Source of the DNA: Ligustrum vulgare
Lineage: Eukaryota; Streptophyta; Magnoliopsida; Lamiales; Oleaceae
Assembly: GCA_963555705.1 (NCBI GenBank)
Contig: OY743176.1
Location: 37,184,497 to 37,248,496 of the forward strand
DNA: 64,000 nt
Direction: 5' to 3'
Shown: piece by piece, positions 45,600 to 55,960 of the stretch
Layout of the letters: each line of letters begins with the position of its first letter
How positions within the stretch are numbered: the stretch's first letter is position 1
Notes under the pieces: generated by a model
Databases searched by the model: none
Seen by the model: the letters and a program-made list of their open reading frames with translations, nothing else
Told to the model about the DNA's origin: nothing
Translations under genes and position numbers: made by a program

Positions 45600-46239
45600 G
45601 ACTCTGAATTCAGGATCTTGTGTTTTTCTACCCAGTTTAATTTTTATGTTTATCATCGAGTCCCATAAAAATCATCCATATCCTATTTTTGTTATTTGAG
45701 TCTTTGTTTTTAATTTTTCTTGTTCTTCTTGCCAGTAAATTTTTTTCCAGTTTGATCCATAAGAGTCGTCCTAAAAAAATCAAAAGTATTTTTCTTATTC
45801 GATTGTTTTCCAAATCCTGTCCCGTTTGTTTTGTTGCGTTCGTGTCGAATTTTCGGATTTTATTAAAAAAAAAATATTTATTTATTATTAGTTCCGAAAA
45901 TTCATCATAATTCAAAAAAAAAAAAAAAAAGTCACTCCGAAATTCAAGAACAATTTTCTTGAATTTCCTTAAATTCTTGATAATTCCTTGCCTTCCAAGT
46001 CAAATTAAAATTCTTGATTCCTTTCTAGTCAAAATTCAAGAACCACTTTCTTGAATTTCTACAGTATTCTTGATTTTCTTTCCTCTCTAATCAAATTCAA
46101 GAACAACTTTCTTGAATTTCTTTAAAATTCTTGATATTGTTTTCATTTTCGAGTCAACATTAAATTCCTTCTTGATATTTGTCAATATCTGGACCCTCTT
46201 ATTTTGAGTCTCTCAAATTTTTGAAAGCTACATAAAGGG
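45600..46239 (+). other. C1 leader with repeated hairpins
   Basis: No gene. Between 45940 and 46125 the motif ATTCAAGAACAAYTTTCTTGAAT (Y = C or T) occurs three times at about 65-75 bp spacing. Each is a near-perfect inverted repeat followed by TTCTTGAT. Similar words occur in reverse in the C2 leader (54610-54740). Confidence 0.75.
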
Positions 46240-47126
46240 ATGAATTATGAGTACGATCCTACCTTCCAGACTAGGTGTCATTTGGGCAGTAAAGTGTGCA
46301 ATATTATTATTGATAAGGAGTATTATTGCGATCTGGCAAGTACCACCATGGTTGAGGAGTTGGGCTTACCTTTACTACCACATCCCAATCCTTATAGGCT
46401 GACGTGGTTAAAGGAGTGTGTGCAGGTAAATGTAACCCACGGGGTTATGGTGAAATTGTCACTTGGAAGATATAGCGATGAATTGTGGTGTGATGTGGTG
46501 CCTCTAGAATCTTGTGACATCTTGTTGAGTAGATCGTGGAAGTGTGAGAGGAAAGTGGTCTATGATAAGCGCAGGAATATATATAAATTTGTTAAGGATG
46601 GGAAAAGTATTAAGCTTATGTCGTTAACCCCGGAACAAATACTTGAAGAGAAAGTATTGCGAGAAAAGAGGGATGAGAAAAGAAAATTCGGAGATGATGA
46701 ATGGAGTATGAAGGCTGAATTCATGGAGATGGCCAAGAAATTAATACAGCTAAATAAAGAGATGAAGGCACAAGAGGCTAGAAAAAAGTTAGCCGAGTTG
46801 CAAGAGAGAGAAAGGGGAATAGAGGAGGTAGTTAAATTACAAGAAAAGTCTTTGGATATGATTGTTAAGAAGGAGGGAGACTTGAGGAACGAGTTAGAAG
46901 ATAAAGATTTGTGTAGTGTTGAGAAGGTGCCTAATCATGTTGATAAAATTATTTATGAGGTTGTGCATGAGCTTAAGCATGAGAAATTAGGAGAGGTGAT
47001 TGAGCCCAGAAATTTAGAAGTGGAGGTTGAGTGTGCGAAAAAAGAAATTGAAGTAGTTGATCAAACTCCGAGTCTTGAAGTACAAAATAAAATTGTGGAA
47101 GAGAAGATTGAAAATAACATTGTTGA
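46240..47126 (+). CDS. C1 protein, N-terminal part: retropepsin-like domain without catalytic motif, plus charged coiled coil
   Basis: An open frame starting MNYEYDPTFQTRC. Residues about 1-130 follow the element D protease domain block by block (EELGLPLLPHPNPYRLTWLK; LCDVVPLE-like CDVVPLESCDILLSRSWKCE; RKVVYDKRRNIYKFVKDGKS). Where D has the active site VIDGGSCTNV, this protein has IIDKEYYCDL. The aspartate remains but the G-S part of the catalytic loop is lost, so protease activity is unlikely. Residues about 140-295 are Lys/Glu-rich with long helical, coiled-coil potential. The frame is cut by element D at 47131; the C-terminal part resumes at 51542. It lacks the N-terminal gag seen in C2. 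Confidence 0.75.
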
Positions 47127-47131
47127 CAATG

Positions 47132-48290
47132 TGACGCGATCCCAGTCGGGGAATCTCGTCGGACACGAGGAATAACGACAATTAAAACCTAGGAAAGATC
47201 TAAATCAGATCGACACAAGACAAACAACGATAAATAAGGATAGAACGACGGTAAAGCCTTGACCCGACAATCACGACGCAATTTATGGCGATGCGGATTG
47301 AAGAACTAAGATTGGTGAACGCCACAAGGACTTGTCAATTTCCTTGATAAGTATCGAATTTGGAAACGCCACAAATATTCTTGCAAATATTTGATAAGTT
47401 TGCTGGAAGAACGCCACAAAGATCGGATCTTTGCGATCCCAGTCGGGGAATCTCGTCGAACACGCGGAATAACGACAATTAAAACCTAGGAAAGATCTAA
47501 ATCAGATCGACACAAGACAGACAACGATAAATAAGGATAGAACGACGGTAAAGCCTTAACCCGACAATCACGACGCAATTTATGGCGATGCGGATTGAAG
47601 AACCAAGATTGGTGAACGCCACAAGGACTTGTCAATTTCCTTGATAAGTATCGAATTTGGAAACGCCACAAATATTCTTGCGAATATTTGATAAGTTTGC
47701 TGGAAGAACGCCACAAAGATCGGATCTTTGATAAGTTCAAGAAAAAGGGAATAACTCAACCTCTCAATTTTGGAGAATCCTCTCACAAATTTTATTAATC
47801 AACTCAAACTTGTCTAATGTTTACAATGATAAAAAAAGCATATAAATAAGCAAGAAAGCCTAGCATCTAATTTACTCAAAATAGAATTCTAATTATGCTA
47901 AAATTTTAAAATAGGAAAATAACCTAAAATAATAAAAGGAAATAAATTAATTGAAAAAAACCGGAAAATCTGGAAAATCTTGAGTTACGGCATTGAATAT
48001 CTTATTTACGGCCGTAACTAATATTCTGTCTCAAATTTCAGTTTGGTGTTATGGCCGTGATCAATAGGTTACGGCCGTAAAGATTTCAATTTCAGTTTTT
48101 ACGGCCGTGAGGACTATCTTTACGGCCGTGAATCACTTTCTGCACGTTTTTTTGATTTCCTGGCTCGGCTCGATCCTTTCGTCTTCTCGGCTCGACCCCA
48201 ACACGGAACTTGCTCCGTTTTGCACGTAGATCACTATCATATTGCCGATGGCTCGACTTCGCCTTTCGATGGCTGGTCCGGATCACATCA
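47132..48290 (-). repeat. D 3' LTR (reversed) with internal duplication
   Basis: TGACGCGATCCC...CCGGATCACATCA. A unit of about 299 bp (CGATCCCAGTCGG to GATCGGATCTTTG) is present twice in tandem (about 47136-47434 and 47435-47733), which accounts for the 297 bp excess over the 5' LTR. It carries clustered TTACGGCCGT palindromes at 47990-48135, one decayed to TTACGGCATTGAA. Confidence 0.92.
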
Positions 48291-48303
48291 TACTCCCTCT
48301 CTT
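48291..48303 (-). other. D polypurine tract (reversed)
   Basis: Reverse complement AAGAGAGGGAGTA directly precedes the LTR start TGATGTGATCC. Confidence 0.8.
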
Positions 48304-48361
48304 GAAAAGGATTCGACCTCGAATCCATTTTTGGTCGGCTTTTCAAATTCCTCCTGCTTTC

Positions 48362-50405
48362 CTAGACTTGATGATCATGTTTAAGCTTCATGCAATCCTT
48401 TAGCCTCTTGGGCTGCTTAGTTTTGCCAATAACTTTCTTTCCCCCTTTACGTTCATGGCTTGAGTTATGTCCCTGGAAAACAAATTTCATAGAACTGGGG
48501 AGGGAATTGTTAGTTCGGTTAAGTGCAAGGCGTGGATCCCTGTACACCAACCTATGTGCAAATAAACTCAATTTGGGGGTGGACTCTCTTTTCTTTTTAC
48601 ACTCATTCTCTCCTTTTTCTGAGGTCGTGGCCTCAACTCTCTTGTTTTCAACTTTCACACCCTCTCCTTTTTCTGAGGTCGTGGCCTCAACACTCTTATT
48701 TCTTTTTTCAAACTCACTTTTGATTTTCAATTGATCATTTTGAGCTTCTCTTGGAGATAACGGAACAAGTGTAAATTTCTTCCCACCCTTCGCAAATGAA
48801 TATTGATTCTTAAACCCATCATGCACTACCCTCCTATCATGTTGCCAGGGTCGCCCCAACAATATATGACCAACATGCATAGGTACCACGTTACAGACCA
48901 CCTCATCCTTATAACCCCCGATGGCAAAATTGACCCTAGCCTGCTTATTTACCTTAATTTCCCCCGACTCGGTCAGCCATTGCAATTTATAAGGGTTTGG
49001 ATGTTTCATCAAGCTTAAACCTAATTTATCAACCAACATTGTACTAACCACATTAGTACAACTTCCCCCGTCAATCACCATACTACAAGCCTTTTTTTCC
49101 CACCAAGCACCGAGTATGAAAAAGATTATCCCTTTGCTCGCCAATTTCATCTACCCGAGCCCTAGCACTAAGGACACGCCGATTAACAAGTGTTTCTTTT
49201 TCAGGATAGGTCAATCCTTCTGCATCACTACTACTAGCCCCAACATCCACTAACTTAGGCATTCCCTTAAATTCATCCTCGGAACTAATTTCACCGTTAT
49301 CACGTAAGATCATTAGTTTCTTATTTGGACACTGGGATGCTATATGACCCCTACCCAAGCACTTAAAGCATTTAACATTTCTATCCCGAGTAGTTTGAGA
49401 ATCAGAAATATTTTTACCTTTCGTTGTAGGCTCTTCCTTCCCTTTCGGGTTATGTTCATCGTTGGATTCCTGCTTAGGTTGTGATGTAGGATAAGATGGT
49501 GAGTGTCTTGCTGCCCCCTTTCGCCTTAGCTGTCTTTCCACCTTCATGGTCATATGCACCATGTCCTCTAACTCCACGTAGTGTTGCAGCTCAATGACAT
49601 TGGCTATATCTCTATTTAGCCCACTTAAAAACCTAGCCATCGTAGCTTCCCGATCCTCCACCACATTAGCCCTAATCATCGCTACCTCCATATCCTTGTG
49701 ATAATCCTCGACGCTCCTCGATCCCTGAGTCATACCCTGCAGCCTATAGTAAATATCCCTATAATAATGAGTTGGCACAAACCGCTTCCTCATTATAGTT
49801 TTTAATTCACCCCAAGTCTCCACCGGCTCCTCAAGGTTCCTCCTCCTACCCGTCACTAATTGATCCCACCAAATATTTGCGTAGTCGATGAATTCAATCA
49901 CGGCTAATTTCACCTTCTTCTTTTCCGAATAATTATTACAATCAAAAAGCCGTTCGACCTTTGTCTCCCAATCCAAGTATGCCTCCGGATCACTCATACC
50001 CTAGAACGATGGTATTTTCACTTTAATTTTCCCAAGGTCGTCATCAACATCACCTCTACCCCCACGATGCCTCCTAGCATCCCGACGCTCCCTATCATGC
50101 CTTCTTTCGTGCCTATCTCCTCTATCCCTCCTTCGCATGCTTCCCAACGATACACTTCCACTTTCACTACCCATGCCTTCATCATCCATACCAACCTCAC
50201 GCCTATTATTTCTCCTAACCCGAGAACCATCATGAGATTGATCCCGCTAGGTACCCCGATTTTCCATCTGTGCCATAAGCCTCTCAAACTGAGCCCTCAT
50301 TGCTGCCATATCATTGTTACCCTGTTCATTCCTTCTGTTCACACCCCTGTTCTGTTTTCTGTTTCCAATGGAAGATGAAGATGTGGAAACCTCTCTATCA
50401 GACAT
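48362..50405 (-). pseudogene. D gag-protease polyprotein, nearly complete
   Basis: ATG at 50405 opens MSDREVSTSSSSIGNRKQNR. A stop near 50248 and another near 49999 break the N-terminal Arg-rich region. From 49997 a 304-codon frame holds the gag core (SDPEAYLDWETKVERLFDCN; RSVEDYHKDMEVAMIRANVV; IELQHYVELEDMVHMTMKVE), a CCHC knuckle CFKCLGRGHIASQC (about 49333-49374) and the protease linker. A T-run frameshift near 49085-49095 moves to the 49150-48362 frame with a canonical protease site CSMVIDGGSCTNVVS, HPNPYKLQWL and GHILLGRPWQHDRRVV. A repeat VEATTSEKGE follows, then the C-terminal module YRDPRLALNRTNNSLPSS. The protein ends before any RT. One frameshift and two stops from intact. Confidence 0.88.
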
Positions 50406-50664
50406 CTTTTTTAGACACAAACAAGGAAATTTGGAATATTTGGGAAATATTTGGAATTTTCGGATTTTTTTTAATAATCTGCCAGAGAATTTGACTACGA
50501 GTATGGCAGAAAAAACGGAACTGAATTTAGACGAAAAACGAAGAAGAAAAACACTTTTGAATTTTTGGGACTGACTCTTATAGATCAAACTGGAAAAAAT
50601 TTATGACTGACACGAAGAACACGAAAAAAAAAATCAAGAAACGCAAGAATCTGAAATAGATCCA

Positions 50665-50677
50665 AGCTTTGATACCA
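50665..50677 (-). other. D primer binding site (reversed)
   Basis: Reverse complement TGGTATCAAAGCT, two bases from the 5' LTR. It differs from the usual TGGTATCAGAGC at one base. Confidence 0.82.
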
Positions 50678-50679
50678 GA

Positions 50680-51541
50680 TGACGCGATCCCAGTCGGGGA
50701 ATCTCGTCGAACACGCGGAATAACGACAATTAAAACCTAGGAAAGATCTAAATCAGATCGACACAAGACAAACAACGATAAATAAGGATAGAACGACGGT
50801 AAAGCCTTGACCCGACAATCACAAAGCAATTTATGGCGATGCGGATTGAAGAACCAAGATTGGTGAACGTCACAAGGACTTGTCAATTTCCTTGATAAGT
50901 ATCGAATTTGGAAACGCCACAAATATTCTTGCGAATATTTGATAAGTTTGCTTGAAGAACGCCACAAAGATCGGATCTTTGATAAGTTCAAGAAAAAGGG
51001 AATAACTCAACCTCTCAATTTTGGAGAATCCTCTCACAAATTTTATTAATCAACTCAAACTTGTCTAATGTTTACAATGATGAAAAAGCGTATAAATAAG
51101 CAAGAAAACCTAGCATCTAATTTACTCAAAATAGAATTCTAATTATGCTAAAATTTTAAAATAGGAAAATAACCTAAAATAATAAAAGGAAATAAATTAA
51201 TTGAAAAAAACCGGAAAATCTGGAAAATCTTGAGTTACGGCCGTGAATATCTTGTTTACGGCCGTAACTAATATTCTGTCTCAAATTTCAGTTTGGTGTT
51301 ACGGCCGTGATCAATAGGTGACGGCCGTAAAGATTTCAATTTCAGTTTTTACGGCCGTGAGGACTATCTTTACGGCCGTGAATCACTTTTTGCACGTTTT
51401 TTTTGATTTCCTGCCTCGGCTCGATCCTTTCGTCTTCTCGGCTCGACCCCAACACGGAACTTGCTCCGTTTTGCACGTAGATCACTATCATATTACCGAT
51501 GGCTCGACTTCGCCCTTCGATGCCTGGTCCGGATCACATCA
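50680..51541 (-). repeat. D 5' LTR (reversed)
   Basis: 862 bp, TGACGCGATCCC...CCGGATCACATCA. It contains five to six TTACGGCCGT(A/G)A palindromic sites at 51235-51385 and, on its own strand, a TATTTATA-like TATA box near 51090-51097. Confidence 0.92.
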
Positions 51542-51980
51542 AAATGATAGGAATGAATTGGAAGTAGGGGTAGAAGTTCAACATTTGAATGTTGAAATTG
51601 TCAATAAAAATATTGAAGAGGTGGTTGAATGTGAAAAATTAGAAGAAGTGGTTGAGAAAAAAGAAGAGAATGAGCAAGAAAGTATATTGACTTTTGGAGG
51701 CGACGAGAAGGGCCTCGTGGTGGGAAAAAAAGTTGTGGAGATTTTGTACCATGAGTACAAGGATCCATACCTTGTGCATGGGGACGCTAACATTTCCCTC
51801 CCCACTTTTTTTAAATCTTTCTTCCAGGTTTATTGTGCATGGAAGTTTGATTTACATCAACCTTGGTCAATTCCCCTCGTGTTTCAATACCTTCTTATCT
51901 ACAAATTGGAGGAGCATCATTTATTGAATGCATGTCAGGGAATCGACAATTTTCCGTTTGATCCAGGAGGTACAGTTTGA
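51542..51980 (+). CDS. C1 protein, C-terminal part
   Basis: It continues the frame interrupted by D. The sequence runs from NDRNELEVGVEVQHLNVEIV through VVECEKLEEVVEKKEENEQE, GLVVGKKVVEILYHEYKDPY, LVHGDANISLPTFFKSFFQV and YCAWKFDLHQPWSIPLVFQY to a stop after DNFPFDPGGTV. The segment HEYKDPYLVHGDANISLP corresponds to D's YRDPRLALNRTNNSLP, so C and D polyproteins share this C-terminal module. The aromatic-rich tail is specific to C. It is open here but frameshifted in C2. Confidence 0.75.
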
Positions 51981-52202
51981 TTTTTCAAGAACAACACCAT
52001 GATTCGGGACGAATCATCCTAAAGAAGGAGGGAATGGTACGAATCAGTGTGAGCTTGACGGGAAAATCTATAATTCAAGCCAAAACAAGAAGTCAAGCAG
52101 GTTCGGAGAACGTCAAAGATCAAACATTGCTTGTACGTAGAAGGTTCGAGGCTAAACCAAGTGAGCAAGCCAAGAACAGCTTTATGATTCGGGACGAATC
52201 AT

Positions 52203-52219
52203 CTTAAAGGAAGAGGGGA
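52203..52219 (+). other. C1 polypurine tract
   Basis: CTTAAAGGAAGAGGGGA followed by TGATGTGATCCGG. A second identical tract and LTR-start motif lies 73 bp downstream at about 52276-52305, inside the LTR. Confidence 0.8.
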
Positions 52220-53093
52220 TGATGTGATCCGGAAAAGAAGCTCTAAGAACAATGTTATGATTCAGGACGAATCAACTTAAAGGAAGAGGGGATGATGTGA
52301 TCCGGAAAAGGCGTCAAAAATAAGAAATCAAGATACGGGCAATTCAACAATATTCTACGTGGAAAAATGAACAAGTTTCGTGTTGGGCTCGATAAATTAA
52401 TGTCAAAGGATCAGAAAATTGAGCAGAAGCTGACTTACGACCGTAACATTGGTTCTCACGGCCGTAACATGGAATTTCACGGCCGTAACTAGTATTGAAA
52501 CATTTTGATCCGAGAAGGACTTACGGCCGTAAGTTCGAATTTTACGGCCGTAAGCGGCACGAATCAGATATTCGAGATTTTTAGTATTTCAGTTTATTTG
52601 TATTTCCTTTATTGGTTTTTAATTCTTTTTCCAATTTTGGTAATTTTGGTTATTTTGGTTATTTTAGTCATGTTAGCTATTTTACCTTAATTAGAATTCT
52701 ATTCAGAGTCAGTTAGCGACTAGGGTTTATTTTGCCTATTTATATGCTTTTCCATTCAATGTAAAAACAGAATACTTTTGATGAATAAAATTATTGAGTG
52801 TTTTTACTCTCTCTAAAGGTGAGGATTTTCTCTTTAAACATAGAACTTATCAAGATTCAAATCTTGTGGCGTTCAAAACAATTGAACTTATCAAGGATCT
52901 GGACATTCCTTGTGACGTTCCCCCTTTGTGGTTCTTATCTCCGCATCGTAACGGGTCTCGGGTTTAATATACCCCTAGTTCTTGCGTCGTGAGGTCGGGG
53001 TTGCATTGTTCTCGTCCGTTCCAACCTGGATTCGGAACTTTCCAAGCGTTATTCCGCGAGCTACGACAAGGACCCCCTCCCGGGTTCTCATCA
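52220..53093 (+). repeat. C1 3' LTR with 5' extension
   Basis: Same sequence as the C1 5' LTR from 52293 onward, preceded by a 73 bp extension that repeats TGATGTGATCCGGAAAA and a polypurine tract. The palindrome cluster is at 52436-52555 (two exact TTACGGCCGTAA sites at about 52522 and 52542). Confidence 0.85.
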
Positions 53094-53574
53094 TTAATTA
53101 TAGAAGTTACGGCCGTAAAAGCCTTTCTGCCTTGATTTTTGATCCTTTAACATGATTTGAATCTCGACTCGAGCCCAACATGAAACTTGTTCATTTTCCT
53201 ATGTAGAATATTGTTGAATTGCCCGTATCTTGATTTCTCATTTTTGACGTCTTTTCCAAATCACATCATCCCCTCTTCCTTTAAGATGATTCGTCCCGAA
53301 TCATAACATTGTTTTTAGCTTCTTTTCCGGACATCATCCCCTATTCCTTTAAGATGATTCGTCCCGAATCATAAAGCTGTTCTTGGCTTGCTCACTTGGT
53401 TTAGTCTCGAACCTTCTTCGTACAAGCAATGTTTGATCTTTGACGTTCTCCGAACCTGCTTGACTTCTTGTTTTTCTTTAATTAATGATATTCCTGTCAA
53501 GCCCACCCTGATTCGTACCATTCCCTCCTTCTTTAGGATGATTCGTCCCGAATCATGGTGTTGTTCTTGAAATA

Positions 53575-54543
53575 TCAAACTGGACCTCCTGGATCAAACG
53601 AAAAATTATCGATTCCCTGACATGCGTTCAATAAATGATGCTCCTTCAATTTGTAGACAAGAAGGTATTGAAACACGAGTGGAATTGACCAAGGTTGACG
53701 TAAATCAAACTTCCATGCACAATAAACCTGCAAGAAAGATTTAAAAAAAATGGGGAGGGAAATGTTAGCGTCTCCATGCACAAGGTATGGATCCTTGTAC
53801 TCATGATACAAAATCTCCACAACTTTTTTTTCCCACCACGAGGCCCTTCTCGTCGCCTACAAAAGTCAATTTACCTTCTTGCTCATTCTCTTCTTTTTTC
53901 TCAACCACTTCTTCTAATTTTTCACATTCAACCACCTCTTCAATATTTTTATTGACAATTTCAACATTCAAATGTTGAACTTCTACCCCAACTTTCAATT
54001 TTTCCTCATCAAATATTGGAGTTTGATCACCTAACTCCACCTTTTCATCTCCTACCACAAAATTCGGGGTCTCTTCAACTACTTCTAATTCATGTTTCAA
54101 GTCTCCCTCCTTCTTTTCAACATCCATATCCTGAGACTCCAATTTTAAATCACCTCCAACCTCACTTTCATTCCCCTTTGGCAATTTACCTTCAGTTTCC
54201 CTTTCACTCTCCCTCTTTCTTAACTTAGCTTCTTTTCTAGCCTTCCGTTCATACATCATCCTTTCCTCATAAATTTCTATTCGACTCTTCAAAAGCGCCC
54301 TCACATTAATCTCTTCATCCCAATCAACTCAATCCCAACCCTAGGTTTATGGATACGCCTATATTCTCTTTCATGTCGTTGAGCAAGTTCTGCACTATGC
54401 ATCCCAAACTTCGCATCTAATCTCGTATCAAATTTCGCTTCCAATTTCGCAGCTAACTCCTCAAACCGTTTCTCCATCATGAAAAGTAGAGAAGATTGAT
54501 GGTTATCTTTCCTAGATGATGAATTTTCGTGAAATTTGGACAT
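53575..54543 (-). pseudogene. C2 protein (gag-like N-terminus and C-family C-terminus)
   Basis: ATG at 54543: MSKFHENSSSRKDNHQSSLL, then a coiled coil KRFEELAAKLEAKFDTRLDA. A frame change near 54302 leads to a Lys/Arg/Glu helix (EERMMYERKARKEAKLRKRE) and a charged region ending GVEVQHLNVEIVNKNIEEVV, which is nearly identical to C1. An extra base in an A/T run near 53827 (8 versus 7 in C1) shifts the frame before EILYHEYKDPYLVHGDANIS. The protease-like domain of C1 is absent. Function unknown; probably a particle protein acting on RNA of C-type elements. Confidence 0.7.
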
Positions 54544-55002
54544 TGTGGAATGGAATGGAATAATAGTTTGACACAAGGAGTAATAATGAATTTTAATTTT
54601 GACTTGGAAGGTAAGGAATATCAATTAAGGAAATTCAAGAAAGTAATCCTTGAATTTTGACTAGAAAGGAAAGATTATCAAGAATTTTAATTTGACTTGG
54701 AAGGTAAGAAATTATCAAGAATTTAAGGAAATTGAATTTCGGATTGATTTTTTTTTTTTTTTTTGAATTATGATGAATTTTCGGAATTAATAAAAATAAA
54801 ACAAATAATTTTTTAAAAAAAAAATCCGAAAATTCGACATGAACTCAAATAACGAAAAAAATTTCTGGCAAGAAGAACAATAAAAATTGAAAACAAACAC
54901 TCAAATAACAAAAATAGGATATGGATGATTTTTATGGGACTCGATGATAAACATAAAAATCAAACTGGATAGAAAAACACAAGAACCTGAATTTAGAGTC
55001 CA

Positions 55003-55014
55003 GCTCTGATACCA
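55003..55014 (-). other. C2 primer binding site (reversed)
   Basis: Reverse complement TGGTATCAGAGC next to the LTR end at 55017. Confidence 0.9.
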
Positions 55015-55016
55015 AA

Positions 55017-55960
55017 TGATGCGAACACGGTAGGGGGTCCTCGTCGTAGCTCGCGGAATAACGCTTGGAAAGTTTAGAATTCAGGTTGGAAGGGACGATA
55101 ACACTACAACCCGAGCCTCACGACGTAAGAACCATGTGTATATTAAACCCAAGACCCGTTACGATGCGGAAACAAGAACCATAATGGTTTGAACGCCACA
55201 AAGGATGCCCACGCCTTTGATAAGTTCGATTTGTTGAACGTTACAAGATTTGAATCTTGATAAGTTTGTTATTTAAAGAGAAAATTCTCACCTTTAGAGA
55301 GAGTAAAAACACTCAATAATTTTATTCATCAAAAGTATTCTGTTTTTACATTGAATGGAAAAGCATATAAATAGGCAAAATAAACCCTAGTCGCTAACTG
55401 ACTCTGAATAGAATTCTAATTACGCTAAAATAGCTAAAATAACCAAAATTACCAAAATTGAAAAAAGAATTAAAAATCAATAAAGGAAATACAAATCAAC
55501 TAAAATACTAAAATCCCGAAAAATCTGATTCGCGCCACTTACGATCGTAAAAGTCGGACTTACGGCCGTAAGTCATTCTCTGATCAAAATGTCTCAATAT
55601 TAGTTACGGCTGTGAAGATTGATGTTACTTCCGTGAAATTCCATGTTACGGCCGTGAGAACCAAAGTTACGGTCGTAAACGCTATTCTGCCCAAATTGTG
55701 CACTGATAATGTTACGGCCTTAATTATAGAAGTTACGGCCGTAAAAGCCTTTCTGCCTTGATTTCTGATCCTTTGACATGATTTGAATCTCGACTTGAGC
55801 CCAACATGAAACTTTTTCATTTTCCTATGTATTGTTGAATTGCCCGTATCTTGATTTCTCATTTTTGACGCCTTTTCCGAATCACATCATCCCCTCTTCC
55901 TTTAAGATGATTTGTCCCGAATCATAACATTGTTCTTAGCTTCTTTTCCGGATCACATCA
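55017..55960 (-). repeat. C2 5' LTR (reversed)
   Basis: 944 bp, TGATGCGAACACGG...CCGGATCACATCA. It includes the 5' extension with an internal polypurine tract (CATCATCCCCTCTTCC at 55885-55900), so this member transmitted the extended LTR form. Palindrome cluster at 55545-55745. Confidence 0.87.

Larger units (their letters stand above)
47132..51541 (-). mobile_element. D: RT-less gypsy gag-PR element, youngest insertion
   Basis: Reversed element with 3' LTR 47132-48290, 5' LTR 50680-51541, PBS 50665-50677 and a polypurine tract at 48291-48303. It has a gag-PR polyprotein (48362-50405) and no RT or integrase. The flanks CAATG (47127-47131) and AAATG (51542-51546) match in 4 of 5 bases, a TSD within the C1 ORF. 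The LTRs are nearly identical apart from a tandem duplication in the 3' LTR. Its LTRs share the TGATGTGATCCGG start with the C family. Confidence 0.9.
44757..53093 (+). mobile_element. C1: RT-less gypsy-related element
   Basis: Plus-strand element with 5' LTR (44757-45583), PBS (45586), a long leader with repeated hairpins, one ORF (46240-51980, interrupted by D), and duplicated polypurine tracts. The 3' LTR is 52220-53093. No RT, RNase H or integrase is present. The flanking bases (GTTCT left, TTAAT right) do not match; on the right it sits in the remains of the reversed LTR of C2. The left boundary was probably reshaped by deletion. Confidence 0.82.
53094..55960 (-). mobile_element. C2: RT-less gypsy-related element, reversed and truncated
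   Basis: The 3' LTR is reduced to its first 243 bp (53094-53336), cut where C1 begins. The internal region with ORF is 53337-55002, the PBS 55003-55014 and the 5' LTR 55017-55960. It encodes an N-terminal gag-like/coiled-coil segment and the C-family C-terminus but no protease domain. The right flank returns to the Tekay-like chromodomain tail. No TSD is detectable because the left end was lost. Confidence 0.82.

Noticed and set aside
47486..47786. Reverse frames across LTR D as proteins
   Set aside because: They occur in both LTR copies and in the duplicated unit, with no protein motif.
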